From assembly GCF_026000115.1 (NCBI RefSeq), contig NZ_AP026867.1, positions 651,501 through 715,500 of the forward strand: a DNA stretch of 64,000 nt, given 5' to 3'. Positions within the stretch are counted from its first letter, which is position 1. Every line of letters begins with the position of its first letter. The position numbers were made by a program, and so were the translations under genes. Below the pieces are notes generated by a model. It did no database searches. It was not told where the DNA came from and saw nothing but the letters and a program-made list of their open reading frames with translations. Origin of the DNA: Aureispira anguillae (GTDB lineage Bacteria; Bacteroidota; Bacteroidia; Chitinophagales; Saprospiraceae). Shown here one piece after another: positions 28,395 to 39,649 of the stretch.

Positions 28395-28434
28395 TAAAAA
28401 AAACTACCAAACCTCCTAAGAGGTTCAGTAGTGA
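28395..28434 (-). terminator. Minus-strand intrinsic terminator without an evident gene
   Basis: Read on the minus strand, the arms actactgaacctc and gaggtttggtagt (two mismatches) enclose ttag and are followed by eight Ts. No convincing minus-strand gene lies upstream of it, which hints at an unrecognised transcript in 28435-29100. Confidence 0.7.
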
Positions 28435-28572
28435 GGTGTTATTATAGTGTGTTACGATAAATATAAGGAAAAAAGTTAATTCACAGCATAATGAAAGAAT
28501 TTTTATCGAACTGTATTCAGAGTGATTTAAATTTAAAGCTTTGTATCTAGTAAAAGTTTTTTTATAATAAAG

Positions 28573-28828
28573 GTTCTTTGATGAATTGTGTGACAAGCAC
28601 TAACAAAGGGTAAGCTTTCTGCTACTTTTAGCTTCGCTGCTAGGCATCCCCGTTGGTACACCATACCAAACTGCTCGTGCACTACGTTTATGTGGTTTAG
28701 AAGAAAGTTTATAGGTAGTAAGTCGTAAGTCCTGTATGAACAGAGACTAAGCATACGACTTACTACCTATAACTTATAACAAAAGTAGCAATAAGAGAGC
28801 TGGGTTTCCACACGATATGTCAAAGAAC
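28573..28828. repeat. 256-bp element with imperfect terminal inverted repeats and internal hairpin
   Basis: Left end gttctttgatgaattgtgtg (28573-28592) matches the complement of the right end (28809-28828, gttctttgacatatcgtgtg) at about 16 of 20 positions. Inside is a strong hairpin (ttataggtagtaagtcgt near 28709-28726, complementary arm near 28754-28772) and a smaller one (ttggta / taccaa near 28653-28669). No credible gene. The rest of the 790-bp gap between the DUF4476 and threonine dehydratase genes is AT-rich; I see only the minus-strand terminator at 28395. Confidence 0.5.
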
Positions 28829-29125
28829 ACTTTGTTTTATAGTTTAGCTCGCTTTGCTCGTGAGCCAGCAAGCTGGGTTGCCCTGTACACAGAATAATTA
28901 ATCATTATTACATTTTTTTGTCAATTTTTTAACTTCTATAAACTTCTTGTACTAAAAACATAAATTTTTGAAGTATAAGAACTAATTTAACGTTATTAAG
29001 TTTTGTAGAATGTAAAGGGATGGGATATTTTTAAGACTAGAACAATTAAGGAGAAGTCCTAAGTTTTGCTTTTTTAGTGCTCACAAAATTTGTAGATGAA
29101 CCCTTTATTTTAATCAACCGCAATA

Positions 29126-30082
29126 ATGAAACGACTGACAGATATTCCGAGTTTAGATGATATAGAAGCGGCTCATGAAGCCATTAAGCCCTATATTCAT
29201 CGTACACCTGTGCTAAATAATAAAAGCATTGATGATATTGTAGGTGCAAGGGTTTATTTTAAATGTGAAAATTTTCAAAAAGTAGGTGCTTTTAAAATAA
29301 GAGGGGCTTCTTGTGCTATTCTAGCTTTGGATGAAGCTGAAAGAGCAAAGGGGGTTGCGACACATTCTTCTGGAAATCATGCGCAAGCTTTGGCATTGAG
29401 CGCTAAAACTCACGGCATAAGTAGTTATATTATAATGCCCAATAATGCGCCACTTAGCAAGAAAAATGCTACACTAGATTATGGGGCAAATGTGATTTTT
29501 TGTGAAGCGACCAACGAGAGTAGACAAGCGACTTTAGCAAAGGTTGTGGAAGAAACAGGAGCTATCTATATTCCTTCCTTTGATCATTATAACATCATTG
29601 CAGGGCAGGCTACTGCGGCTAAAGAATTAATAGAAGAATTAATCAATTTGGATGTAATAATGGCACCAATAGGGGGAGGGGGATTAATGAGTGGAACGGC
29701 ACTAGCAACGCATTATTTATTGCCTGATGCTCGTATTATAGGGGCAGAACCCAAGGCGGTAGATGATGCTTTTCGATCGTTTACCACCAAAAGAAGGGCT
29801 ACCAATACAACAACTAATTCTATTGCTGATGGTTTGCTTACTAATATTGGAGACAAAACGTTTGAAATTATCACCAAGTATTTGGATGATATTATTACGG
29901 TTAGTGAGTCAGAGATCATTGCGGCTATGCGGTTGATTTGGGAACGAATGAAAATTATTGTAGAACCCTCTTCGGCTGTTCCTTTTGCAGCTATTTTACA
30001 ACAAAAAGAGCGCTTTGAAGGAATGGAAATAGGGGTCATATTAACAGGGGGAAATGTAGATGTAAATAATTTACCTTTTTAA
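29126..30082 (+). CDS. Threonine dehydratase / serine racemase family PLP enzyme
   Basis: 318 aa, the short form without a C-terminal ACT regulatory domain, as in catabolic threonine ammonia-lyases and serine racemases. The PLP-binding lysine is Lys57 in KVGAFKIRGA. SSGNHAQALAL binds the substrate carboxylate, GGGGLMSG (about 183-190) binds the PLP phosphate, and LTGGNVD lies at the end. It is cytosolic and deaminates L-threonine or L-serine to 2-oxo acids, or interconverts L- and D-serine. The two cannot be separated by inspection. Preceded by a long intergenic region; the downstream DUF4403 gene is 76 bp away and may be separately transcribed. Confidence 0.93.
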   Translation: MKRLTDIPSLDDIEAAHEAIKPYIHRTPVLNNKSIDDIVGARVYFKCENFQKVGAFKIRGASCAILALDEAERAKGVATHSSGNHAQALALSAKTHGISSYIIMPNNAPLSKKNATLDYGANVIFCEATNESRQATLAKVVEETGAIYIPSFDHYNIIAGQATAAKELIEELINLDVIMAPIGGGGLMSGTALATHYLLPDARIIGAEPKAVDDAFRSFTTKRRATNTTTNSIADGLLTNIGDKTFEIITKYLDDIITVSESEIIAAMRLIWERMKIIVEPSSAVPFAAILQQKERFEGMEIGVILTGGNVDVNNLPF

Positions 30083-30158
30083 GTTTAAATTTTACTCCTT
30101 TGTAAAAAAATGAATTGTCCGCTGCGACCTGAGCAGATTGTAAATAGATGACATCTTA

Positions 30159-31700
30159 ATGAAATTATTGAAGTTACTAAGTTTCATTTTTATAGCGTTA
30201 ATCTTTACCGCTTGTCCCATAAAAAATGAACGATTACCTAAACAGGTAGTCCCCCTAAACCTTCCAGAATTACCTTTGTCAATTCTTCAAATCCCTCTAA
30301 CAATCAAATCACAAGACTTAAAGGAAGCTTTTTATCAGCAATTTCCAAATCCTGTGCTAAAAGGAGAGACTGAAGCGTTAAAAATGAAATTGTCAGGGAA
30401 GCAAAAGGAGGGAGATCAAAACCTTTGGGATCGTATCACTAGTCCGCTATTAAAATGGGTGGATAAAACATTTCATGTCTCTTCAAAGGTTTTGTACGAG
30501 GTCAATTTGTCAAACTTTGATTTTTGGTTTGATGGAGATCAATTTTATATGGATGTATTGTTAGATTTGGAAACCCAAGTGGATTTAAAGAATAGAATTA
30601 CTATCTTGGGAGAACATGCTAAATTAGAGGGGAGCTTGAACTGTCCTATGCAGGCAAGAGTAGTTATGAATGGTCGAATAGAATTGACTTCAAATGCTCA
30701 AATTAATGTCCTACTCGATGATGACAATGGTAGAATTAAGTTTCAAAAAATCTGTTCTTCTAAAGCCATTAAGGAGGTGGATTTTCCTCAGTTGTTACGA
30801 CCAATTTTAGAACCACTAAAAAAACACATCAACCAATCCGTTAATAAAATTATCACTCAGCAATTGCAACGATTATTAAGCAATAGTATTCAAAGTGACT
30901 ACCTTAGCTTTCAAGAAAAAATTAATACCGTTGCTCAACAATTGGGACAACCTTATCATTTGGCAGAAAATATTTGGTTAATTCCTCGGGTGCAACAAGT
31001 TTTTGTATCTCCTCTCAATGGAAGTGGAAAGGGGGTAGATAATCAACTCCAATTCTGTATAGGAGCAAAGGCAAAACCTATGGTGGCATTATCGGAAACA
31101 AAACCACAGGAAAGTATTCCTAAAACAGTAGATTTTGCAGTAGAAAATTACCAAACTCGAACTTCTATTTATGTCAATGGAACAGTACCCTTGGATTATG
31201 CCGCAAGGGAGTTGCAGGTTTTTCTAAAAAATTATGTGGATCAAAACTATGCAAAGCACGGCTATACCATTGGAAAAGTTAGGATTTATCCAAGTGCTAA
31301 AAAAGCAGCAGTAGCAATTGAAGTCCTAAAGGCAAAAACGACGAAGCAAAAGGCAATGCTTTATCTTTCGGGACTTCCCAAATATGATGCGCATTCACAA
31401 GAAGTTTATTTGGATGATTTAGCATTTACAACCCAATCTAAAAATATCATACTTAAATTTGCAGACTGGATCTTGCATCCAAAAATAATGAAAGCATTAA
31501 AAGAAAATGCTCGTTTTGGACTGTCCGATTCATTAAAAGATTTGCAGGCACAAATAAATGATTTTAAATTGGAGGAACAAATTGGTACACTGACTGGAAA
31601 ATTTGACTATGTAGACATTAATCAAGTTTTTATTGGAGAAAAAAACTTTGAAGTTTATTTACAGGCAGAAGGTAAGTTAGATTTTGAAATCCATTGGTAA
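30159..31700 (+). CDS. DUF4403 family lipoprotein
   Basis: 513 aa with lipobox FTAC at Cys19. The rest matches DUF4403: the N-terminal SILQIPLTIKSQDLKEAF segment, a middle part with two SMP/TULIP-like long beta-sheets (for example VSSKVLYEVNLSNFDFWF), and the conserved RPILEPLKKHINQSVNK helix near 205-225. DUF4403 proteins are envelope proteins of unknown function; the fold is thought to resemble lipid-binding tubular domains, which is an inference. No operon partner is evident; the upstream enzyme is unrelated. Confidence 0.82.
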   Translation: MKLLKLLSFIFIALIFTACPIKNERLPKQVVPLNLPELPLSILQIPLTIKSQDLKEAFYQQFPNPVLKGETEALKMKLSGKQKEGDQNLWDRITSPLLKWVDKTFHVSSKVLYEVNLSNFDFWFDGDQFYMDVLLDLETQVDLKNRITILGEHAKLEGSLNCPMQARVVMNGRIELTSNAQINVLLDDDNGRIKFQKICSSKAIKEVDFPQLLRPILEPLKKHINQSVNKIITQQLQRLLSNSIQSDYLSFQEKINTVAQQLGQPYHLAENIWLIPRVQQVFVSPLNGSGKGVDNQLQFCIGAKAKPMVALSETKPQESIPKTVDFAVENYQTRTSIYVNGTVPLDYAARELQVFLKNYVDQNYAKHGYTIGKVRIYPSAKKAAVAIEVLKAKTTKQKAMLYLSGLPKYDAHSQEVYLDDLAFTTQSKNIILKFADWILHPKIMKALKENARFGLSDSLKDLQAQINDFKLEEQIGTLTGKFDYVDINQVFIGEKNFEVYLQAEGKLDFEIHW

Positions 31701-31864
31701 GGTTAGCCCATTTTTTAGTTAAGGTTGTTTAATCCCATTAGTTCGTTGATCTTTTAGTTAGGAACCACTGAACTATTATAATCCATTATTTCGTATATAT
31801 ACATGTAATAGCACTACAGGTAACCAATGGAGTGTTATAAATTAAGTAAGTAGAACTGATTACT

Positions 31865-32575
31865 ATGAATTGTCCAGATTGTAATACAAAAATCCCTACA
31901 GCTCATCTTCATGTTGCTGCTGATCTTGCCGAATGCCCCAATTGTAAATTGGTATTTAAAATAGAAGCAGTCAAGCAAAGAGAGCAACTAAAAAAGGAGA
32001 TGGCTGTATTTGATATGGACGAACGACCTAAGGGGACTTGGGTGATTTCTAAAGATGGTTATTTGAGGGTAGGAGCTACTGCTAAATCAAAATATGGCTG
32101 GCTTTCTTTTGTGTTGGGAGTAGCTTGGCTTATAGCCTCCTTTTTTGCTTTTTTTGCTGTTCAATTAAGTTTAGGAGAATTTAGCATTGTTTATACACTA
32201 ATGGGAATTGTATTTATTTGGCTAGGCTTAGTGTTTACTTGGTTTGGCTTATTAGGAATAGGAGGGATGGTAGAAGTTAGGCTTAGCCAAGAAGAAGGAG
32301 TCCTTATTTCTGGAATGCCGCTTCTTAAAAGCAAAAATCAGTTTTTTTTGGATGATGTGATCGACATAAAAGACGAAAAAGAACAACTGTATTCTAATCG
32401 AATTAGCACGACAATTGAAATTTTATTGGAAGGACGGCAAAGTCTTGTTTTTGGAGTGGCTTTGAATGATAAAAAACGAAATTATATACGAAAAGCACTT
32501 CGAAAAATCATAGATGCTAGGAAGAAAAAAGAAAATTACCTAGATCCAGATTTACTAAAACATTTGTTAGACTAA
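31865..32575 (+). CDS. Zinc-ribbon membrane protein of unknown function
   Basis: 236 aa. The N-terminus is a double-CxxC zinc ribbon (MNCPDCNTKIP ... ECPNCKLVF, Cys3/Cys6 and Cys26/Cys29-type spacing). A ~45-residue linker follows, then two transmembrane segments (about 78-101 and 109-138). A cytoplasmic C-terminal domain resembles the PH-like YdbT/bPH sheet (VEVRLSQEEGVLISG ... FFLDDVIDIK), ending in a basic helix. Sequences of this shape are common in Bacteroidota and unassigned. Monocistronic; the gene converges on the glucosaminidase gene with a shared terminator. Confidence 0.7.
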   Translation: MNCPDCNTKIPTAHLHVAADLAECPNCKLVFKIEAVKQREQLKKEMAVFDMDERPKGTWVISKDGYLRVGATAKSKYGWLSFVLGVAWLIASFFAFFAVQLSLGEFSIVYTLMGIVFIWLGLVFTWFGLLGIGGMVEVRLSQEEGVLISGMPLLKSKNQFFLDDVIDIKDEKEQLYSNRISTTIEILLEGRQSLVFGVALNDKKRNYIRKALRKIIDARKKKENYLDPDLLKHLLD

Positions 32576-32594
32576 TGCTAGTAGAAATGTAAAT

Positions 32595-32628
32595 GTGCTG
32601 ATTCTTGCTTAATGCAAGAACCAGCACT
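32595..32628. terminator. Bidirectional terminator between convergent genes
   Basis: Stem gtgctgattcttgc / gcaagaaccagcac (one mismatch), loop ttaat, with A/T runs outside (aaatgt on the left, taaaaaac on the right). Confidence 0.8.
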
Positions 32629-32634
32629 AAAAAA

Positions 32635-33186
32635 CTACACCATTGGGTACTCTAATTCTTCTAAGTGTAAGAAATCAATCATGGTTGCTAGCATTTTGCT
32701 ATACTTGTCACGATGATTAAATCCACATTCTTGTAAGCCCTTGATAAAGGCGGGTAGATCGTTGGCTTCTATATCTTGTAAAGGAGCATAACGAGCCATG
32801 TTAAACATGCCAGTGTAATAATCAAAACATTCATCAAGAGAAGAAAAGCGTCTGTAGCCAGCTTTTCCATTTTGGTAAACTCTTATCCCTAAATGATTGT
32901 GCTTTTCTTTGGCATTAAAACTACGACCATAACCTGTTTCTAAACAAGCAATGGCTAAGGTAATTGGAGCAGGTATAGACTGCTCTTTCTGAACTTTGAC
33001 GGCATAGGGATAAATCGTTTGGATGTATTCTCTAGCATGGTCAATCGTAATTATTGAGAAATCAGGAATAAATTCCTCTATGATTTCAGGTTTTGAGGTT
33101 TCTTCTAGTAAAGGAGCAAAAACTGGTTCTGCTTGTTGTGTATTGGTTGCTACACAAATCGCTAATGCTGCAAATAGATGCTTCAT
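32635..33186 (-). CDS. Glucosaminidase (GH73, FlgJ/LytB-like) exported peptidoglycan hydrolase
   Basis: About 183 aa from the ATG at 33186, which gives a proper signal peptide (MKHLFAALAICVATNTQQA). The frame is open to 33207 but the seven extra residues (SSTFSV) precede the hydrophobic core and are unlikely. Residues ~45-180 form a glucosaminidase domain: AIACLETGYGRSF carries the catalytic Glu, NHLGIRVY and YRRFSSLDECFDYY are family signatures, and LQECGFNHRDKYSKML closes the domain. It cleaves N-acetylglucosaminyl linkages in peptidoglycan. No LysM or other binding domain. Role in wall remodelling is inferred. Confidence 0.85.
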   Translation of the reverse strand: MKHLFAALAICVATNTQQAEPVFAPLLEETSKPEIIEEFIPDFSIITIDHAREYIQTIYPYAVKVQKEQSIPAPITLAIACLETGYGRSFNAKEKHNHLGIRVYQNGKAGYRRFSSLDECFDYYTGMFNMARYAPLQDIEANDLPAFIKGLQECGFNHRDKYSKMLATMIDFLHLEELEYPMV

Positions 33187-33760
33187 AACGGAAAAAGTGC
33201 TTGACATTATTTTTTTGATCTCTTTTAGGAGTGAAATGCCTTACACTAGATTTACCTTAGTGAATTTCTTTGATATAGCTTGGAAAAGAGATTGTTATCA
33301 AAATAACGCTCTGTTTTCAGGTAAATGTTGTTTTATTTTTAATGAAAAAAACTACAAGCTCTGTCCAATATGGATAGGCTTTAGCTTAGCAAGAACCGTG
33401 CCTTTTGATTAATCTATTGATTATTAGGTTTTTGTGTTTGTTTTGTGATGTGGTAGAAATAAAAAATGAGATCTGTTCTTCACAAGAAACAAACCTTATA
33501 TTATAGGGCAAAAGAAAAAAAATAAGAATTATTATTCGTTGGTTTTCTTTTTTTCTTTGGTGTTGATTGTGAATGTTTTTTGACAAAAGGAGCTTCTTAT
33601 TGGAATAAAATTCCCAAAATGGCAGAGCATTGAAGAGATCCTAAAAAATTGACTTGGCTATGTTATTTATGAACATTGTTTTGGGATAAAACTAGTTCAT
33701 GTTAGGTTAGATTTTTAATAAAAAGGATGAACTTCATTTTCGAGTTAAGGGAATTTTTGG

Positions 33761-33783
33761 AACGAATAAAATATTCGTTTTTT
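33761..33783 (+). terminator. Orphan terminator hairpin upstream of gyrB
   Basis: Perfect 8-bp stem aacgaata / tattcgtt, 3-nt loop and a T run of six. It may end a small RNA or attenuate readthrough into gyrB. Confidence 0.6.
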
Positions 33784-33793
33784 ATAGATGTAG

Positions 33794-35830
<2,037 letters not shown>

Positions 35831-35846
35831 AACAAAAAGATAATAG

Positions 35847-35877
35847 AGCTACTTGGAACTCCAAGTAGCTTTTTTTA
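35847..35877 (+). terminator. Intrinsic terminator after gyrB
   Basis: Stem agctacttgg / ccaagtagct (10 bp), loop aact, seven Ts. Confidence 0.92.
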
Positions 35878-36114
35878 TTCCCCTCTTAATACTACGAAAT
35901 TATATAGGAAGAAGATTTGCCAGTAGGGGCAAAACCTACAAAAGATTTTGATATATTGTTTTAAATGTTATGTTTTTGCTTTATTTTCTTGTAGTTTGGG
36001 TGTTGGTTCGATGAAAAATAATCGAACTATTATTAGAACGACCAGTCTTTTAAGATTCAATTTTTTAGATCCTTTTCTATAGGACAAAAATAATTCAAGA
36101 CTTAATCTACTACT

Positions 36115-37347
36115 ATGAAAGACCTTAATTATCTACTCCAAAAGCTAGAAATTGTACAAGAGCGTTATGAGACTAAAAGGGCAGGAGAGGAGCAGTTCAA
36201 TATTTTTACAGCACTGCATAAAGAGCACGATGAACGAAGGCTGCATTCTCGTTTTATTGCGGTCTTATTAAATCCTTTTGCCTCTCATGGGTTAGGTGAT
36301 CTTTTTTTGAATGCGTTTTTGAAATTAGTAAGTCTTGATCCTCTCAATTATCAAAAGGCAATTGTTTATCCTGAAGAAATTGCTAAACAAGAAAATAATA
36401 ATATTGATATTTTAATTATCGATAGAAGTTCAAAGCATGCCATTATTATAGAGAATAAAATTTATGCAGGAGATCAGAAAGATCAATTAAAGCGGTACTT
36501 TGAACATGTTAGGAAGAATGAGCGAATTCCTGAATCTCAAATTAAGACTTTTTATCTGAGTTTGGATGGGCATCCGCCTTCTCAATATAGTTTAGGAAAA
36601 AATAGTTTAGGAAAAGATAATACATTAGAGGATCTAAATGGTGAGTGTTTGTCTTATCAGGAGCATATTTTAGATTGGTTGGCGTGCATATTGCCAGTTG
36701 TTGTTGCCCAACCTTTTTTAAGAGAAAGCATTATTCAATACCAAAAACTAATCCAGAAGATGACAAACGAAGAAACAAATATCGAAGAGCGAAAGGAGTT
36801 AAAAGATGCCATAGGGACAAATGCTCAAACCATGAAGGCTGCAAAGTATTTGGTGGATAATTTTAAGCATGTTAAATGGCATGCCATCGATGACTTTTGG
36901 AAAGAGTTAGAACAGCATTTAACAGAAAAAGGCTTTAAAAATATAGATACTGCTGGAATAACGGCGCATGCTATTAAGAATATTGCGCACGACTCTTCGA
37001 ATAAACAGGGGGAGGACTGTAGCCTTAGTTTTGACTACCAAGAGGGGATTAAGGTGCATATTTTGCATGAAAAAAATGTACAGCTTTGGTGGGGGGTACA
37101 TATGGATGAAGTTTCGGCTGAAAAGAAGGAGAAGTTTGAAGAATTAAGAAAATCAAACGAAATAAAGAGGCATGAAGATGATGATATTTATTGGTGGAAA
37201 TATTTAACCTTAGAAAATGGAGAATATTTATGGTTAAAAGATTTTAAGCAAGAAGAAACCTTTAATTTAATTAATCCAGTGCTTCGAAAAGAGACCATTG
37301 AATTGATCGTAAAACAAATTGTTGAATTCTTCGCCAAACATTTTTAA
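36115..37347 (+). CDS. PD-(D/E)XK nuclease superfamily protein (PDDEXK_4-like)
   Basis: 410 aa. N-terminal EEQFNIFTALHKEHDERRLHSRFIA-type region (helical, with the HSRF/LNP motif typical of this family). Next is the nuclease core: Asp98 in NNNIDILIID, then Glu113 and Lys115 in AIIIENKIYAGDQKDQL. That reproduces the D...ExK catalytic site followed by the conserved Asp/Gln helix. The C-terminal half (240-410) is a unique region with WHAIDDFWKELEQHL. Related proteins occur beside restriction or phage-defence genes and as stand-alone genes. Here the neighbours are housekeeping, so a defence role is not supported. No adjoining methyltransferase of the restriction type. Confidence 0.85.
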   Translation: MKDLNYLLQKLEIVQERYETKRAGEEQFNIFTALHKEHDERRLHSRFIAVLLNPFASHGLGDLFLNAFLKLVSLDPLNYQKAIVYPEEIAKQENNNIDILIIDRSSKHAIIIENKIYAGDQKDQLKRYFEHVRKNERIPESQIKTFYLSLDGHPPSQYSLGKNSLGKDNTLEDLNGECLSYQEHILDWLACILPVVVAQPFLRESIIQYQKLIQKMTNEETNIEERKELKDAIGTNAQTMKAAKYLVDNFKHVKWHAIDDFWKELEQHLTEKGFKNIDTAGITAHAIKNIAHDSSNKQGEDCSLSFDYQEGIKVHILHEKNVQLWWGVHMDEVSAEKKEKFEELRKSNEIKRHEDDDIYWWKYLTLENGEYLWLKDFKQEETFNLINPVLRKETIELIVKQIVEFFAKHF

Positions 37348-37365
37348 AAAAGAGACCTGCTCCAA

Positions 37366-38283
37366 CTAGAAGAACGTCCAAGCTAAAATGCGACTTTTCT
37401 TATTTCCTTGTCCCATTGCTATGGTTTTGACTTGCTGAGCGTTGACCTGCTTTAAACATTTGTAAGCAGGTTTAAGATGTATTTCTTTGGAGATTAATGT
37501 TGTAAACCAACCAATAGAATTGGCAAAAGTTTTGCTTTGAAGAATCATGGTTTTGACAAACTGAAGCTCTCCTCCTTCACACCATAATTCCTCTTGCTGT
37601 CCTCCAAAATTTAGACTGGATTTTCCCGATTCTTTTTGCCCTAAATTTTTTAATTTGCGAAGATTGGCTTCTTGAGCAGCTTGGGCAGAAGGATGAAAGG
37701 GAGGATTACAAATGGATAAATCAAAATAATCCTTGGGGCGAACAATGCTTTTAAAAAGCTGTTGGGCTTGGGCTTGCCATCTAAGTTCTATACTGTTACG
37801 AAGGTGTTTGTTGTTGTTGATAATTTCATGTGCTGAAGCCAACGCTGTTTTATTGATGTCAGCTCCAACAAAAGACCAACCGTATTCTTGGGTTCCAAGT
37901 AGCGGATAAATACAGTTAGCACCTACCCCAATATCCAAAACTTTAATTTTTTTGCCTTTGGGAATTTTACCTTGATTATGACTAGCCAATAGGTCAGCAA
38001 CATAATGAATATAGTCTACTCTCCCTGGGATAGGTGGGCAAAGGTAGTTTTCAGGAATGTCCCAAAAGTCAATAGAATAATATTGCTTTAGTAAGGCTTT
38101 GTTCAATGCTTTGACCGCAATGGGATCAAAAAAATCAATGGTTTGATGTCCATACTGATTGATAAAAACAAAATCTTCTAAGAAGGGATAGGCATGAATT
38201 AGTTTTACAAAGTCATAAGAACCCTGATGTTTATTGCGTGGATGCAAACTTGCCTTAGAAGATGGATGTTTTTTCTTTGCCAT
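37366..38283 (-). CDS. rlmF: 23S rRNA (adenine(1618)-N(6))-methyltransferase
   Basis: 305 aa, family-typical length. N-terminal HPRNKHQGSYDF is a RlmF signature. The Rossmann SAM motif is VLDIGVGANCIYPLLG (about 128-143). The catalytic motif of N6-adenine methyltransferases, NPPF, appears in LSICNPPFHPS near 197. LNFGGQQEELWCEGGE and the C-terminal WTFF also fit the family. It modifies A1618 of 23S rRNA. Head-to-head order with the cysteine desulfurase-like gene upstream on the same strand (66 bp apart) suggests possible co-transcription. Confidence 0.93.
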   Translation of the reverse strand: MAKKKHPSSKASLHPRNKHQGSYDFVKLIHAYPFLEDFVFINQYGHQTIDFFDPIAVKALNKALLKQYYSIDFWDIPENYLCPPIPGRVDYIHYVADLLASHNQGKIPKGKKIKVLDIGVGANCIYPLLGTQEYGWSFVGADINKTALASAHEIINNNKHLRNSIELRWQAQAQQLFKSIVRPKDYFDLSICNPPFHPSAQAAQEANLRKLKNLGQKESGKSSLNFGGQQEELWCEGGELQFVKTMILQSKTFANSIGWFTTLISKEIHLKPAYKCLKQVNAQQVKTIAMGQGNKKSRILAWTFF

Positions 38284-38349
38284 AAAAGTGTATTGCTAGA
38301 ATGAAGCTACAATAATAAAACATTAAACCATTGAATAAAAGAATGGGGG

Positions 38350-39579
38350 CTATAAAATTTGCTCAAAAACAGCAATTAGGCGTTCCAATTCTTCTAAGGT
38401 ATTGTAATGAGCAATGCTGACTCGAACGACACCCCCTTGCTTATCCAAATCAAGTGCCTTGGTAATCCCTTTTGCATAAAAATTACCTGTTTTAATGCCA
38501 ATATTTTGTGCAGCAACTTTAGCATCAATTTCTGAGCTGTGCATTCCATTGACAACAAAAGCAATAGTAGAAACACGGATTGCTTTATCGGCTGTCTTTT
38601 CGCCAATAAGACGGACATTGGGTTTTTGCATTAAAAAATCAAGCAAGCGTTGAACAAGAAGTTCTTCGTGTGCATCAAATAAATCATAAGCAAATTGTAG
38701 TTGTTCTCGAACCGATGCCTTGGGATCAATTCCATGATGTTGAGCAACTGCTTGAAGATATTCTACAATGCCATTTAGACTATAGGTTAGTTCGTAGTTC
38801 GGTCCCCCAGGTTGAAATTTGTAAGGGAGATCATCTGGAGGAATAAAACTGTGATTAATACCTGGTAGGCGAAGTAAATGTTCTTCTTTGCCATACAAAA
38901 CACCAATATGAGGACCAAAAACTTTGTAGATGCTATAAACATAAAAATCTACATTCAATTCTTGTACATCAGGTAAGCGGTGTGGCGCATAAGCGACACC
39001 ATCCACAAAAGAAAGCGCTCCTTGGCTATGAATATAGGCTGTAATTTCTTTAACGGGATGGATCGTTCCAAAGATATTTGATACATGACAAAAGGCAACC
39101 AGTTTGGTTTTGGAGGTCATGAGTGCTTTGAGGTCTTCTAATTCTAACCGAAAGCTCGTTGTATTAAACTCCCAGATTTTGATAACGATGCCTTTTTCCG
39201 CCAAGCTTTTCCAAGGGCTAATATTGGCTTCGTGGTCTGCATTACTAATGATAATTTCATCCCCTGCTTTTAGCGTTTGCCCGATTACAATAGAAAATAA
39301 ACGGATTAATGCGGTAGAAGAACTCCCAATGATGGCTTCGTGGGCAAGTTTAGTATTTAGGGTCTTAGCAATTTGAGCAGTTCCACTGTTGACACGCTCC
39401 CTAGCTAGGGTAGAAAGGCTATAACTTGCTCCTAATTGAACATCTGAAGTCATGTAATATTCAGTGATTTTGTTCATGACCCGCTGAAGCGTTTGAGAAC
39501 CTCCTGCATTATCAAAAAAAACATAATCCTCTCTAAGAGATGGATATTCCTTGCGGACAAAGTCTAAATCAAGTTTCAT
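38350..39579 (-). CDS. Aminotransferase class V / cysteine desulfurase-like PLP enzyme
   Basis: 409 aa. FFDNAGGSQT at 21-30, NADHEAN at 113-119 (His stacks on PLP), FVDGVAYAPH at 191-200 (Asp binds the pyridine N), and Lys219 in YSIYKVFGPHIGVLYG as Schiff-base lysine. This is the pattern of the SufS-related subgroup often named cysteine desulfurase-like protein. No obvious active-site cysteine loop of SufS/IscS is visible, so the reaction is uncertain and other C-S or amine chemistry is possible. Adjoins rlmF and an RlmI-like gene on the same strand without iron-sulfur assembly genes. Confidence 0.85.
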   Translation of the reverse strand: MKLDLDFVRKEYPSLREDYVFFDNAGGSQTLQRVMNKITEYYMTSDVQLGASYSLSTLARERVNSGTAQIAKTLNTKLAHEAIIGSSSTALIRLFSIVIGQTLKAGDEIIISNADHEANISPWKSLAEKGIVIKIWEFNTTSFRLELEDLKALMTSKTKLVAFCHVSNIFGTIHPVKEITAYIHSQGALSFVDGVAYAPHRLPDVQELNVDFYVYSIYKVFGPHIGVLYGKEEHLLRLPGINHSFIPPDDLPYKFQPGGPNYELTYSLNGIVEYLQAVAQHHGIDPKASVREQLQFAYDLFDAHEELLVQRLLDFLMQKPNVRLIGEKTADKAIRVSTIAFVVNGMHSSEIDAKVAAQNIGIKTGNFYAKGITKALDLDKQGGVVRVSIAHYNTLEELERLIAVFEQIL

Positions 39580-39649
39580 TTTGTATTGTATGGAATAGTT
39601 AAACGAAAATTATAGTAAAGGAATAAAGAAGCACTACACTAAGTTAACA

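Noticed and set aside
28573-28592. gttctttga-type sequence as the leader of an rRNA operon or rRNA fragment
   Set aside because: No 16S, 23S or tRNA sequence follows; the motif occurs as a terminal inverted repeat. The boxA likeness is recollection and is kept only as a note.
28387-28754. Two minus-strand frames of 69 and 73 codons in the gap before the threonine dehydratase gene
   Set aside because: The first runs through the terminator stem, the second spans the hairpin of an inverted-repeat element. The composition (Leu, Ser, Cys, Tyr-rich) does not look like protein. A noncoding RNA is more likely if anything is transcribed.
33023-33412. 129-codon plus-strand frame overlapping the glucosaminidase gene
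   Set aside because: About half of it is antisense to the well-supported glucosaminidase; no family features.
36115-37347. The PD-(D/E)XK protein as part of a phage-defence system
   Set aside because: Neighbours are gyrB and an rRNA methyltransferase; no methyltransferase, helicase or toxin partner is present, so a defence system is not supported.
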